Shown here one piece after another: positions 36,313 through 45,668 of a DNA stretch of 64,000 bases. Positions within the stretch are counted from its first letter, which is position 1; the number at the start of each line of letters is the position of its first letter. The stretch covers positions 208,000 through 271,999 of the forward strand of contig VGHE01000004.1 of NCBI GenBank assembly GCA_016868315.1, given 5' to 3'. This DNA is from Betaproteobacteria bacterium (GTDB taxonomy: Bacteria; Bdellovibrionota_B; Oligoflexia; Silvanigrellales; Silvanigrellaceae). Made by a program: the position numbers and the translations under genes. The notes below the pieces were generated by a model. The model was not told the origin of the DNA and did not search any database. It saw nothing but the letters and a program-made list of their open reading frames with translations.

Positions 36313-37785
36313 TCAGTGCGACCATAAGGATTGTCCGGTGCTGCGACGGATGATTGCCAGGTCAGGTGGCGTGCGCAGGATGTTGCGGTTCCAGTAGCGG
36401 GTTGCAAGTCGAAAGTGCTCTGAACAAAGCGTGCAGGCATCTTGCCACGAGAGCGCCTGCCACTGTTGTTTGTCCGACATCGTGCGGTTTTTCTGCACCG
36501 GTGTGGTTGAAATCCAGCAGTCCGGCTGGTCGGTCGAATTATCCCAAAAGAAAAGAAGGCGCGGCACTGTTTGCGTGCCCACTGTGCTGCGTTCGGAAGT
36601 TCGATTTGTCAGCAGCACATGAAATTGTCCGTCTTCTGCAAACCACAGCGATGTACCGGAGTACCCGAGATGACCAAAGAACATGTTGTTGCGTTCGGGA
36701 GGCCACTTCTTCAGGCCTGCGGTAGATTCCGCGCTTGAGGGAGTGTCGAGTCCCCACGAAAACCGACCACGCTGCGAAGAAAACGCCTGCGGGCTGGCAA
36801 GAAGTTGTTGTTGGGTGGCAGAGAGTTCGGGAATTGTGCGGCTCACGTCCAACACGCTTCCAAACAACCCTGCATGCGAGGAGACCAGGGGTGCAACCCC
36901 GTGCGCTGACTTGAATTCACTCGCGAGAATATTGGCATTTGTATCGTGCACGCTGCCAAAGAAACCCGCGTGATTTTCAAGTTTTCTTTGCTCGTAGAGA
37001 TGCGCAACGACCTGAGAATTCAAATAGGGGAAAAACGGAATGGCTGTGCCGCTGCGCTCGGGATCGATGGAGGCGTGCCAAAAGTCAGAGTTAAACTTCT
37101 GGTTGAGCGTATCCACAGCGTGTGCCCAACCGCGGAACGGACTGAGGCCAAGATGCTCGATGATTCGCGCCAGCAGGTAATAATTGAGGTCTGAATAAAC
37201 GGTGTTTTCTGAGGGTTCTTGTGGAGCCCTTTCCAGTATTGAGCGGGTGAGATTGAACTGTGCAGCACGCGTCAGTGAGCCATCTTGGTCACGCGCCAAA
37301 TCTCCCAGGCGACCGGTTGTGCGCGTCTTGCCACCCTTTTCACCAAAATTCCAAAGCGCACGTCCGAACCAGCACCAGGCTGGCAGACCGCTGCGGTGAC
37401 TCAACACGTGCCCCAGGGTCAGCTTCGGCCGCTGCTCGGCCCAGATTTTGAGTGCCTGACCTTCTTCTGACCGTGGCTCGATGAGCGTTGCTAGAGGAGC
37501 TCCGGCAAGGATCAGTGGGTCAGCATTTAGAGCGTGCCGCAGCCAAAGGTTCGCTAAAAGCGGCTTTGTTAGACTTGCCAAGTCGAATGCGGGAAACCAG
37601 GGTTTTCTGCCATAGACCCCGCCCGAGGGGGTGTCGAGATCGAGAAGCCAATCGGGAGGGCACGCCTCGTCTGCATAAAGAGCGCACCAGTTTCCCTCCC
37701 GGTTCGCGCACGCCCAGGATGTAAAAGTTCCCCGCTCAACCTCCAGCTCGAGGCTGTTAATCAGGGAGGTGTGTGGTAGAGCCAT
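36313..37785 (-). CDS. Beta-lactamase-family serine hydrolase
   Basis: A 490-residue protein of the class C beta-lactamase/penicillin-binding fold. Catalytic SLTK matches S-x-x-K, and YSDLNY matches the Y-x-N tyrosine motif with Asp in place of Asn. GHLGYSG takes the place of K-T-G, as in esterase-type members. No signal peptide is evident, so it may be cytoplasmic. CGGAG lies upstream of the ATG. Esterase, amidase or peptidase activity is possible; beta-lactam hydrolysis is not implied. It lies 56 bases ahead of macA on the same strand. Confidence 0.75.
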   Translation of the reverse strand: MALPHTSLINSLELEVERGTFTSWACANREGNWCALYADEACPPDWLLDLDTPSGGVYGRKPWFPAFDLASLTKPLLANLWLRHALNADPLILAGAPLATLIEPRSEEGQALKIWAEQRPKLTLGHVLSHRSGLPAWCWFGRALWNFGEKGGKTRTTGRLGDLARDQDGSLTRAAQFNLTRSILERAPQEPSENTVYSDLNYYLLARIIEHLGLSPFRGWAHAVDTLNQKFNSDFWHASIDPERSGTAIPFFPYLNSQVVAHLYEQRKLENHAGFFGSVHDTNANILASEFKSAHGVAPLVSSHAGLFGSVLDVSRTIPELSATQQQLLASPQAFSSQRGRFSWGLDTPSSAESTAGLKKWPPERNNMFFGHLGYSGTSLWFAEDGQFHVLLTNRTSERSTVGTQTVPRLLFFWDNSTDQPDCWISTTPVQKNRTMSDKQQWQALSWQDACTLCSEHFRLATRYWNRNILRTPPDLAIIRRSTGQSLWSH

Positions 37786-37887
37786 AACTGAGTTTCTCCG
37801 CTGAGGCCGAGGGGCGCGCTCTTTGTCGATTTGTCACAATAGACGCCGTGCCGAGATTGTCCAGAAGCAGATCGAGGGAGCAGGGCA

Positions 37888-38844
37888 GTGAAGCAGGAAA
37901 AAAAACCAGAAAATGAACTGACTCGTACAAGCGTAGAGCGGCAGATCCTCAGTAGCCTCGGAATGACTCCCGCTCGCTTGCAGCGCGATGTGGATGCTTG
38001 GCTGGAAGAGGATTTTGGTGGTGGGGATCCGAGTGTCTGGACCCAGTCCGCACTGGGAACGCGCATGCGTGTTGAGATTGTCGCCAAGCAGGAGTTCATC
38101 TTGTGTGGCCTCCCATTCATGGCTCTGATTTTTCAAAAAACGCACGGCCATATTCCTGTTCAGTTGCACTCGACCTTCAATGACGGTGAGACCGTGCGGC
38201 GCGGCGACATTATTCTTTCCGGCGAGGGAGATGCAGCAGCTCTTCTGTTGGGAGAACGCGTGGCATTGAATTTGGCTGCACGCCTCAGCGGAATTGCAAA
38301 CAAAACCCACGCCATGAAACTTTTGGTCGAGAGAGCCTCGGCCAGACAGAATTTGGGTGCACCGCAGCTCCTTGAAACCCGCAAGACCACTCCTGGTCTG
38401 CGCCTCTACGAAAAGTATGCAACCCGTGTCGGTGGTGCGCGCAACCATCGTCATGCACTCGATACCGGTCTTATGCTGAAGGAAAATCATTTGCGCAGTT
38501 TTGGCGGAGTGAGCGGCGCTCTTGGCAAGGCTCGTGCAAACGCACCCATTCTGACACGTGTAGAAATTGAAGTGTCCAACCTGCGTGAGTTTGCTGAAGC
38601 ACTCGAAGGTGGAGCAGACGTCATCATGCTCGATAATTTTTCCGTGCAGGACATTCAATCTGCGGTTGAATTGCGGAAAGATCGCAGACGTTCAGTGGCG
38701 CTCGAGGTGAGTGGAAATTTAACAGAAGAAAACATTGCAGCAGTTGCTCAACTTGGCGTTGATTATTTGAGCTCGGGCGCTCTCATACACCAAGCTACGT
38801 GGGTTGACATGAGTCTGCAGCTCTATCCAATAGGCCAGAAATGA
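37888..38844 (+). CDS. nadC: Quinolinate phosphoribosyltransferase (decarboxylating)
   Basis: Converts quinolinate and PRPP to nicotinate mononucleotide in NAD synthesis. The family block ETRKTTPGLRLYEKYA followed by GGARNHR and LMLKENH is plain, as are EVEVSN-like IEIEVSN and DVIMLDNFS near the C-terminus. The 318 residues are slightly longer than usual because of an N-terminal extension of about 30. It starts with GTG at 37888, behind GAGGGAG. It overlaps the fusion gene by ATGA, placing NAD, biotin and CoA cofactor functions in one transcript. Confidence 0.94.
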   Translation: MKQEKKPENELTRTSVERQILSSLGMTPARLQRDVDAWLEEDFGGGDPSVWTQSALGTRMRVEIVAKQEFILCGLPFMALIFQKTHGHIPVQLHSTFNDGETVRRGDIILSGEGDAAALLLGERVALNLAARLSGIANKTHAMKLLVERASARQNLGAPQLLETRKTTPGLRLYEKYATRVGGARNHRHALDTGLMLKENHLRSFGGVSGALGKARANAPILTRVEIEVSNLREFAEALEGGADVIMLDNFSVQDIQSAVELRKDRRRSVALEVSGNLTEENIAAVAQLGVDYLSSGALIHQATWVDMSLQLYPIGQK

Positions 38845-41840
38845 AAGCCCTTTTTCGAGATGAAACAACCTCCACCATGGACTGGGCACGTGAGTGTGTC
38901 ACACAGGGCGGAGTGAGCGAACCCTTTGTGGTGATGGCTCGCATGCAGACAGCCGGACGTGGACGTGGCGGAAGCACCTGGGTGCAAGGTTCTGTGGGTG
39001 CACTCGAAAGTGAGCTCTCCTCTGCGGCTTATTTGGCTCATGCGAGTTTGCCAGACGCAGTTGCAGCGCACGGATGTTTTGGTCCGTGCACATTTGTTTT
39101 TCCGGCCAGCGCGATCCGAATTCCCTTGACCTGGATGAGTCTTGCTGTGGGCTGTGCGCTCTTGGATGCAATTGAATCTGTGCGTCGACGGCTCGAAAAT
39201 CAACTCGGATTTGTGAAGCTCTTTCCGAGTAAAGATCTTTATGAACCTCGCATCAAATGGCCCAATGATCTGTGGGCTTGGCCAACATCCGGGCGCGCTT
39301 CCGACCAAAACCGCGGTCGAAAAATTGCAGGAGTGCTCTGTGAATCTTCTTTCCGTGGCGATGTTCTGCAGAACGTCACTGTCGGCATTGGTCTGAATAC
39401 ATTTTCAGCTCCTGCAACCGTTTTTCACTCCGGCTGCCTGCTTGATATGTGGGGAGTGTCTCCCAAATCGATTTCACCTGCGCAGGAGCGCCAGGTCGAA
39501 GTCTTATTGGCAGAGGAGATTGAACGAGAGTTGGCCGACTATCTCGGCGTACAGCGCTCGGTCGAACAACTTCAGTCCCTCGTGCTTGAACGCTCGCTCC
39601 CGCCTGGGACACTCATGAGTGTGAACAAAGGAGAGGTCAGCGGAGCTTTTGTTGGCCTTTCTGCTGAGGGCGGCCTTTTGCTCGAGGGATTCAAGGAGCC
39701 CGTTTTGTCGGGCGACGTTGGATTGCCACGCTTTGAGAATATGATTTCTGCCCTCCCAGCTTCCACATCTCGGGCTGTTCAGGCGCGTCTGTGTCTCGAT
39801 TTTGGCAATAGCCATATTCATTGGCGCTGTGAATCGAGCCAGGGTGTTCTGCAAGGTCATCTGCCTTGGAATCTTGTCGAAAAGAAAACAGTTCAAGATC
39901 CACGTGCTTTTGCGCGCCTCGAATTTTCGCGTGAGGTTGCTGAGCACCTGAGGCAAAGTCTGCAGGTTGAGTTGGTTTGGTCTGCCGTATCGCATGCCGG
40001 GATGACTGCAAAGTTCGTTGCGGCCACGGAGAATTTACTTGTGGCGCATTCTCCTGGGCGCGAGATGGCGTTGCATCCTTTGCACGCCGACGAAATTCTT
40101 CAGGCCTGTGCGCTGGCTGCAGATTATGCGCCCGAGCAGATGGGTGTTGACCGAGCTTTGCAGGCCTGGATCGCTGCGCGCGAGGCGCGTGCTGCGGCAT
40201 CGTCTGTGGCTGTGCTTTCTTCCGGCACCGCGCTCACGGGATTGGTGGTCAGTGCACATGGGCGCATTGTTGAAAGTTTTATTCTTCCGGGTGCCGTTCT
40301 TGGATTGGCTGCGCTTCACGAAAAGACCGCTCGTCTTCCGCATGTCTCTTTGCCACGCATGCTACCTGAGATACGCGAGGAACCACCCTTCAACACCCAG
40401 CAGTCGATGCTGCGGGGTTTAACTCTGCAGACGCTTGGGTTGGTCTCGAGTCTTGTGCAATTGCACGATGTCCGCACTCTCGTGCTCACCGGTGGCGGAG
40501 CTGAGACGCTCTCCCAGCTGATTGAAAAAGAGTTTCCCCTCACTGTTCGAACCGAACAGGATCTTGTTCTTAAGGCCATGTCGGATTTCATTGCGCACCA
40601 GAGCCAGACTCGTTTTCGGTTGATGGCTGATGACGGTGAGACTGACTCAGGTGTGCCCGAGAAGGTTCTCCAGAGCATGCTTCGAGCGCGTCTAAGCAAG
40701 CGCAGAAGCCAACGTGTTGCGCTTGATTTGGCGCACTTTCGGCGCCTGGGCGGTCGTCTTGAGCACCTGGGTGTGGGACTCCGGATCGACCGCCACCTTG
40801 CAGAAAAGTTCAAATTTCACACCCGCGATCTTTGGCGCGAGCGAGTTGATCTTGGTGAGGTGATGATCGAGCAGAATTCACCTAAAAATCACCTGACTGA
40901 TTCCGCTCCTGCGGCACTTATCAACATCAAATCCACATACGTCTTAAAGCAGGGAGACCAGGTTTGGCTGTTCCATCCGCCGGAGTATGAGCCCGACATG
41001 GCAACCCATGTTGAAGTTGTGCACGACGATGGTGATGCAGCTGTTTTCTGCAAGCCAGGAAATTTGGTTGTGCATGCAGCCGGTTTGTACGGTAAAAACA
41101 CGTTTATCGAAATTGCCAAGAAAATGGGATTTGCAGATGCCGCACCCGTGCACCGTATCGACCGCGAAACCTCGGGATTGCTTGTGTGTGCCCGTTCGAC
41201 TCCTCTGCGGAGGGATCTCTCACTCAGTTTTCGTGATGCCTCGGTGAAGAAAATGTATCTTGCAGTGACCCGCGGTGGTCCAGAGGTTCCGCAACATTTT
41301 CGTGTAAATTTTCCTATCGGAAACGCCATAAACTCTCGGATTCGATTGAAGCTTTGGCACAACCCAGATGATGGACTTGATGCGCTGACTCATTGCGTGC
41401 GACTTTCGTGCTGGAACGATTACACACTGTTTGCCTGTCTTCCTCAAACGGGCCGCACCAACCAGATTCGAGTCCATCTTGCGGCCATTGGTCATTGGAT
41501 TGTGGGCGATAAGATGTATCACCCCGATGAGGAGGTTTTTCTCAGGTTTTATGAAGAAGGTTATACTGATTTCGTTGCTGAGAATGCTTTGTTGCCGCGC
41601 CACTGGCTGCACAACACAGGGATTCAGTTTTTGGGTCAGCCAGAGTCACCCTTAGGTCGTGCACCGGTGATTGCGCCTCTCACAGAAGATCTTTTGGTGC
41701 ACGCTCCGACGCGCGAACTCTTGCGTGTTGCTGGATTTCCGACCGAACCCGAAGCGCAAAAAAAGGCGTTTGCAAAACTTTTTGCGGAACTGGTTTCAAT
41801 TGATTTCACAAGAACAGAATTCATTGCGCCTGAGGCTTGA
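38841..41840 (+). CDS. Biotin protein ligase - type III pantothenate kinase - RluA pseudouridine synthase fusion
   Basis: A single 999-codon frame joining three enzymes. Residues 1-295: biotin ligase without a DNA-binding domain (TSTMDWA, TAGRGRGG, IKWPNDLW, KIAGVLCES, GIGLN). Residues ~313-590: CoaX pantothenate kinase (LDFGNS at 319-324, GVDR with Asp437, SGTALTG at 461-467, FILPGAVLGL). Residues ~640-990: an S4 RNA-binding domain then an RluA-type synthase with HRIDRETSG, catalytic Asp774, and QTGRTNQIRVHLA. The ligase loads biotin on carboxylases, the kinase starts CoA synthesis, the synthase would modify uridines in RNA. The ligase-kinase pair is a known fusion; adding the synthase is unusual. 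Ser460 stands where many CoaX proteins have Asp. Confidence 0.92.
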   Translation: MKALFRDETTSTMDWARECVTQGGVSEPFVVMARMQTAGRGRGGSTWVQGSVGALESELSSAAYLAHASLPDAVAAHGCFGPCTFVFPASAIRIPLTWMSLAVGCALLDAIESVRRRLENQLGFVKLFPSKDLYEPRIKWPNDLWAWPTSGRASDQNRGRKIAGVLCESSFRGDVLQNVTVGIGLNTFSAPATVFHSGCLLDMWGVSPKSISPAQERQVEVLLAEEIERELADYLGVQRSVEQLQSLVLERSLPPGTLMSVNKGEVSGAFVGLSAEGGLLLEGFKEPVLSGDVGLPRFENMISALPASTSRAVQARLCLDFGNSHIHWRCESSQGVLQGHLPWNLVEKKTVQDPRAFARLEFSREVAEHLRQSLQVELVWSAVSHAGMTAKFVAATENLLVAHSPGREMALHPLHADEILQACALAADYAPEQMGVDRALQAWIAAREARAAASSVAVLSSGTALTGLVVSAHGRIVESFILPGAVLGLAALHEKTARLPHVSLPRMLPEIREEPPFNTQQSMLRGLTLQTLGLVSSLVQLHDVRTLVLTGGGAETLSQLIEKEFPLTVRTEQDLVLKAMSDFIAHQSQTRFRLMADDGETDSGVPEKVLQSMLRARLSKRRSQRVALDLAHFRRLGGRLEHLGVGLRIDRHLAEKFKFHTRDLWRERVDLGEVMIEQNSPKNHLTDSAPAALINIKSTYVLKQGDQVWLFHPPEYEPDMATHVEVVHDDGDAAVFCKPGNLVVHAAGLYGKNTFIEIAKKMGFADAAPVHRIDRETSGLLVCARSTPLRRDLSLSFRDASVKKMYLAVTRGGPEVPQHFRVNFPIGNAINSRIRLKLWHNPDDGLDALTHCVRLSCWNDYTLFACLPQTGRTNQIRVHLAAIGHWIVGDKMYHPDEEVFLRFYEEGYTDFVAENALLPRHWLHNTGIQFLGQPESPLGRAPVIAPLTEDLLVHAPTRELLRVAGFPTEPEAQKKAFAKLFAELVSIDFTRTEFIAPEA

Positions 41841-41842
41841 AG

Positions 41843-42814
41843 ATGTCTGGTTCAACTGCCTCATCAGCTTTCGCTCTCATCACTGACATTCATGGCAATG
41901 CCACTGCACTTGAGGCGGTGCTTGAAGATGTAAGGCAGATGCGTGCTCAGCACGGAACAGATTCGTTCGAGTTTGTTTGTTTGGGTGACAGCTTTGATGG
42001 TGGGCCAGACCCTCTCGCTGTTTTGCGGTCGTTGTCCGATCTTTCCTGTGTTCACCTGCGCGGCAATCATGAAGACTATCTGTTCCAGTACCAACTGAAT
42101 CCTCATGCCGATAAATTTCGCCATCCGTTGTGGAAGTTCATTCCTTGGACGGTCGACAAGCTCGGCATTGAGCTCAATACGTTCCGCACAAAGATGAGTG
42201 AGCTCTGGGTTTCAGAAGTGTGGAATTTGGCAGGCGTGCATGCAAGTCGTTCAAACAACGGCCGTGTTCCAGACTTCTTTGCGCACCAGAATGAACTGTC
42301 CTCTGATTTTATTGAGCACCATGAGGTCGTTGCTGCGGAGAAGATTTTTTTCAACGGTCACAGCCATTACTTGGGTCGGCATCGGCATACGTCACTGCCC
42401 GAGATCTGGTTTAATTGTGGGAGTGTTGGATATCCCTTCGTAAGCAAGATCCCCGACTGCCTCGATGCACCGGTGGCAACTTGGGTGTGGGTGGAATGTT
42501 CACTGATTCAGAGCCAAAGGCACGTTCGAGTGTGCAACAGGCGTGTTCCATATTCGTCTGATGCCTTGCTGCGCCGTTACATTGACTCTGGCGCACTCGA
42601 ACTTTGTGCGCCTTTTTCATTTGCCATTTTAGCTCAGAGTTTATTCAACACAGATGTTGTTTATCCTTTTTTTCAGCGGGTAAAAAAGAGCGACTACACC
42701 CCGGAAGAGATGGCACAGAGTTTGATCGCTGAGCTGCAGAAACAGAATGTTTTTGATCGGGTCAATGCCTTGTTGCGGCGTGCAGGTCTGCACGAAATTC
42801 GGGTTCGGGCATGA
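41843..42814 (+). CDS. Metallophosphoesterase (calcineurin-like)
   Basis: A 323-residue two-metal phosphoesterase. Motifs in order: DIHGN, GDSFDGG, GNHED, a VHAS histidine and GHSHYLGRH. These are the ligands of the family, in the subgroup related to YfcE/protein-phosphatase-like enzymes. The C-terminal ~90 residues are not recognised. The ATG at 41843 has GAGG upstream, 2 bases after the fusion gene stop. Substrate unknown. Confidence 0.82.
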   Translation: MSGSTASSAFALITDIHGNATALEAVLEDVRQMRAQHGTDSFEFVCLGDSFDGGPDPLAVLRSLSDLSCVHLRGNHEDYLFQYQLNPHADKFRHPLWKFIPWTVDKLGIELNTFRTKMSELWVSEVWNLAGVHASRSNNGRVPDFFAHQNELSSDFIEHHEVVAAEKIFFNGHSHYLGRHRHTSLPEIWFNCGSVGYPFVSKIPDCLDAPVATWVWVECSLIQSQRHVRVCNRRVPYSSDALLRRYIDSGALELCAPFSFAILAQSLFNTDVVYPFFQRVKKSDYTPEEMAQSLIAELQKQNVFDRVNALLRRAGLHEIRVRA

Positions 42815-44151
42815 GTTTCTTTGCTCTTCTATTTGTTCTTATTCAAGCACTTTTTTTTCCATCGCTCGCCTCGGCTCAGACGCAGCCACAGCCCGAGTGC
42901 TCTGCTTTGCGCACTTTTCTGAACCTTCGCCGACCAACGGTTTCTCAGACTTTTATTATGGAGGAGCTGACGCTCACGGGGCTGAAACGAACATCGGAGG
43001 AGTTTGTACGTGATGAAATTGGCTTTGAAGCAGGCTGCGCACTGACCTTATCCGATGCTGAGGCGGCTGCGCAGCGCTTGCGCAATACTAATTTCTTTAT
43101 CAGTGTTCAGCTTTATCACGAGCTCATCTCAGAAAGAGGCATTCGTCTGCATTTTATCTTTGAAGAGAAGTGGACACTCACGCCGGTTTTGCGGGGAGGC
43201 ACAGGTGGTGGGGTGAGTTTTTTTGTGCTCGGCCTATATGATATCAATGCTCTTGGTGCAGGCATTGAACCAGGTGCCCAGTACGAGCAATACGCGGGCT
43301 CGCCTGGGTTTGTTGTCTGGTGGCGCGATCCGCATATTGGAACGCGAGACTGGCGTTTGTCGCTCGAGTTTGCGCATGTGACGCGACCTGCTTATTATTT
43401 GAATCCCGAGAATGATGAGTTCTACAAGCCACTCCTGCGCGCCACTCGGTTCTCGTTAATTGGCCTTAGGCGCGTGGGTCGTTGGGATATTGGGCTTGGT
43501 GTGGAGCCTTTAAAACGCACTCTTGAAGCCCAGGATCTGACCGCACCTTCGTTCTACCCTAATTTCACCGCGACTTCCGGTACGACCCTTGGGGTCAAGT
43601 CCAGCGTCCGGTACAATGGCGTCAATCTCGATGATTTTCGTCTGAACGGAATGCGGAGTGAGTGGACGTTGGATTGGCTTGTTCCGGCGCGTGCGCCGGG
43701 CAGCACGGATCCTGTTGTGAAGGTTTCAACGCAAAATCTTTTTTTCACGAATCTCGCCAACAGACATAATTTGGGTCTGCGTGTTCAAGGGGGCTAGGTT
43801 TCTTCGGGTGCACTTTTAGACTTGTTCCGCCTCGGGAGTCTCGATGGTGTCCGGGGACTTCTCGATGGTGAGCGTTCCGGACGGGTTATGTGGCTTGTGA
43901 ACTCCGAATACCGTTATGCTAGTTATTTGAGTCATCAGCTGGCCGTGCAAAATGTTGCTTTTGTTGATTCGGGTAATGGTGGCGTGGATTTCAATCACTG
44001 GCCCTCGCCGGTTGCGGTTAGCGTGGGGACTGGCGTTCGTATTGGGTTTCGTCCTATAGCGAGATTGCGGGTGCGTGCAGATTATGCGCACGGTTTGCAG
44101 AAGCTTCGGCAAAGGCACAATGTTGTCGTCGGTATGCAACAGTATTTTTGA
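42811..44151 (+). pseudogene. BamA/Omp85-like outer-membrane protein gene with in-frame TAG
   Basis: Codons 1-328 encode a signal peptide (ending ASA-QTQ), a POTRA-like domain (IMEELTLTGLKRTSEEFVRDEIG and following) and the first part of a beta-barrel. TAG at 43795-43797 stops translation. The same frame continues without further stops for 118 codons (DLFRLGSLDGVRGLLDGERSG onward) and ends in YF, the usual terminal aromatic of outer-membrane barrels. So one substitution or read error separates this from a ~447-residue surface-antigen protein. Its start overlaps the phosphoesterase stop by ATGA. It may be a recent pseudogene or be translated by stop readthrough. Confidence 0.8.
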
Positions 44152-44172
44152 TGCAGAGGGAGATTGTCGGTT

Positions 44173-45336
44173 ATGAAGAACAGCACGACACAAGGTTCAC
44201 ACGGGATTGAAACAATCTGTGTACATGCAGGAGTAGAGCCTGAGCCAACCACGGGAGCCATCATGACTCCCATCTTCCAAACCTCAACGTACGTCCAATC
44301 TGCTCCTGGGGAGCACAAAGGTTACGATTATTCGCGGGGAGGTAACCCAACTCGCACAGCGCTCGAGTCCTCGCTTGCTGCACTTGAGAAGGCACGCCAT
44401 GGGATTTCGTTCGCCTCCGGCCTGGCAGCGGTACATGCCGTGGCACAGCTTTTGAACCCTGGTGATCACGTTCTGGTGTGTGACGATGTTTATGGCGGTA
44501 CAGGTCGGTTGTTTCGTAGTCTTTTTGCCAAATATGATATTCATTTTGATTTTGTTGATATGCGCAGCCCTGCTGATTTAAAGTCTCAGTTTCAGCCCAA
44601 GACGCGGCTTGTGTGGATCGAAACTCCGACAAACCCGTTGCTGCGTATCGTAGACATCCGCGCAGTCGCCGATCTCGCTCGTGCTCATGGAGCCCTCACG
44701 GTTGTCGACAACACGTTTGCTTCACCGGTGTTTCAGCAGCCGCTCGACATGGGTGCCGATATTTCTCTGCACAGCACGACAAAATACATTGGCGGTCATT
44801 CCGATCTCGTGGGTGGTGCGCTCATGACAAACGATGATGCACTTGCCGAGCAATTGCGTTTTATTCAGTTCGCAGGCGGCGCTGTGAATGCACCTCAGGA
44901 ATGTTTTATTCTTTTGCGCAGCATCAAGACGCTTGCTCTGCGTATGCAGCGGCATCATGAAAACGCATGTCAGGTGGCAGAGGCACTGAGTCGCCAAGCG
45001 GCATTTTCGGACGTCATCTTTCCAGGGCTCGAATCACATCCGCAGCATGCACTCGCTCGTGCGCAGATGACCGGTTATTCGGGCATGGTGAGTGTGCGCC
45101 TCAAGGGTGGCTTTGACGATGTGAAGCGTTTTGTCAGTCGGCTCAAGATTTTCAGCCTGGCCGAGAGTCTGGGCGGGGTCGAGTCGCTTGTGAATCACCC
45201 CGAGACAATGACTCACGCCAGTGTACCCCCGGAGCATCGCAAAAAAATCGGTATTGATTCTGGTCTCTTGAGATTCTCCGTGGGCATCGAGACGGCGCAG
45301 GATTTGGTCGACGACATTCGGCAGGCGGTCAAATAA
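44173..45336 (+). CDS. Cystathionine gamma-synthase/lyase-family PLP enzyme
   Basis: A 387-residue Cys/Met-metabolism PLP enzyme. The PLP lysine lies in LHSTTKYIGGHSD; YDYSRGGNPTRTALE and FASGLAAVHA bind the cofactor, and NHPETMTHASVP is the family C-terminal motif. Members make or split cystathionine, moving sulfur between cysteine and homocysteine; sequence alone does not separate synthase from lyase. The ATG at 44173 has GAGGGAG 10 bases upstream. It complements the methionine genes at 20.7-26.5 kb. Confidence 0.9.
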   Translation: MKNSTTQGSHGIETICVHAGVEPEPTTGAIMTPIFQTSTYVQSAPGEHKGYDYSRGGNPTRTALESSLAALEKARHGISFASGLAAVHAVAQLLNPGDHVLVCDDVYGGTGRLFRSLFAKYDIHFDFVDMRSPADLKSQFQPKTRLVWIETPTNPLLRIVDIRAVADLARAHGALTVVDNTFASPVFQQPLDMGADISLHSTTKYIGGHSDLVGGALMTNDDALAEQLRFIQFAGGAVNAPQECFILLRSIKTLALRMQRHHENACQVAEALSRQAAFSDVIFPGLESHPQHALARAQMTGYSGMVSVRLKGGFDDVKRFVSRLKIFSLAESLGGVESLVNHPETMTHASVPPEHRKKIGIDSGLLRFSVGIETAQDLVDDIRQAVK

Positions 45337-45344
45337 CGTCAAAT

Positions 45345-45371
45345 TTGTGGCTGTGGGTTTCGCCGCCACAA
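45345..45371 (+). terminator. Possible hairpin terminator
   Basis: TTGTGGC (45345-45351) pairs with GCCACAA (45365-45371) around a 13-base loop, followed by GATTTTG. The T-run is short, so termination is uncertain. Confidence 0.35.
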
Positions 45372-45415
45372 GATTTTGAGCCCGTGAGCCGATCTTCTTT
45401 TTAAAGGGAGGCGGC

Positions 45416-45613
45416 ATGGACAGCTCAAAAGCAAATGGCGATCACGATCCCCGCAAGAAGAGGGCATTCCGCACCAACGATGATTTAGAGCTTATCCAAA
45501 TCATTCTTGATGAAAACCCAGCTTTGCGGCAGCGTATTATCCGCACAATAGAAAAACAGTTGGGCAAGCAGAGGCTTTCGGCAAGCAAACCTCCGGCGAA
45601 AAAACCGGCCTGA
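45416..45613 (+). CDS. Small basic hypothetical protein
   Basis: A 65-residue soluble protein. The centre (DDLELIQIILDENPALRQRIIRTIEKQL) is predicted to be helical. The C-terminus is a Lys/Pro/Ala-rich tail like those of nucleic-acid-associated proteins. AAGGGAGG lies upstream of the ATG, strong support for expression. It stands alone between the PLP enzyme and the arginase-family gene. No family recognised. Confidence 0.65.
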   Translation: MDSSKANGDHDPRKKRAFRTNDDLELIQIILDENPALRQRIIRTIEKQLGKQRLSASKPPAKKPA

Positions 45614-45668
45614 GGACGCGCGAGTCTTATGGTCGACTCCGCTCACTGCTCGTGCCCTTCTCTGAAGC

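Noticed and set aside
37834..38658. 274-codon open frame on the minus strand
   Set aside because: Antisense to nadC; no recognisable domain and no ribosome binding site.
27757..43797. Genome-wide reassignment of TAA or TAG as sense codons
   Set aside because: Both codons end clearly complete genes in this window (for example TAG of the MlaF-like gene at 5133 and TAA of rpsI at 62814), so the two interrupted genes are local events.
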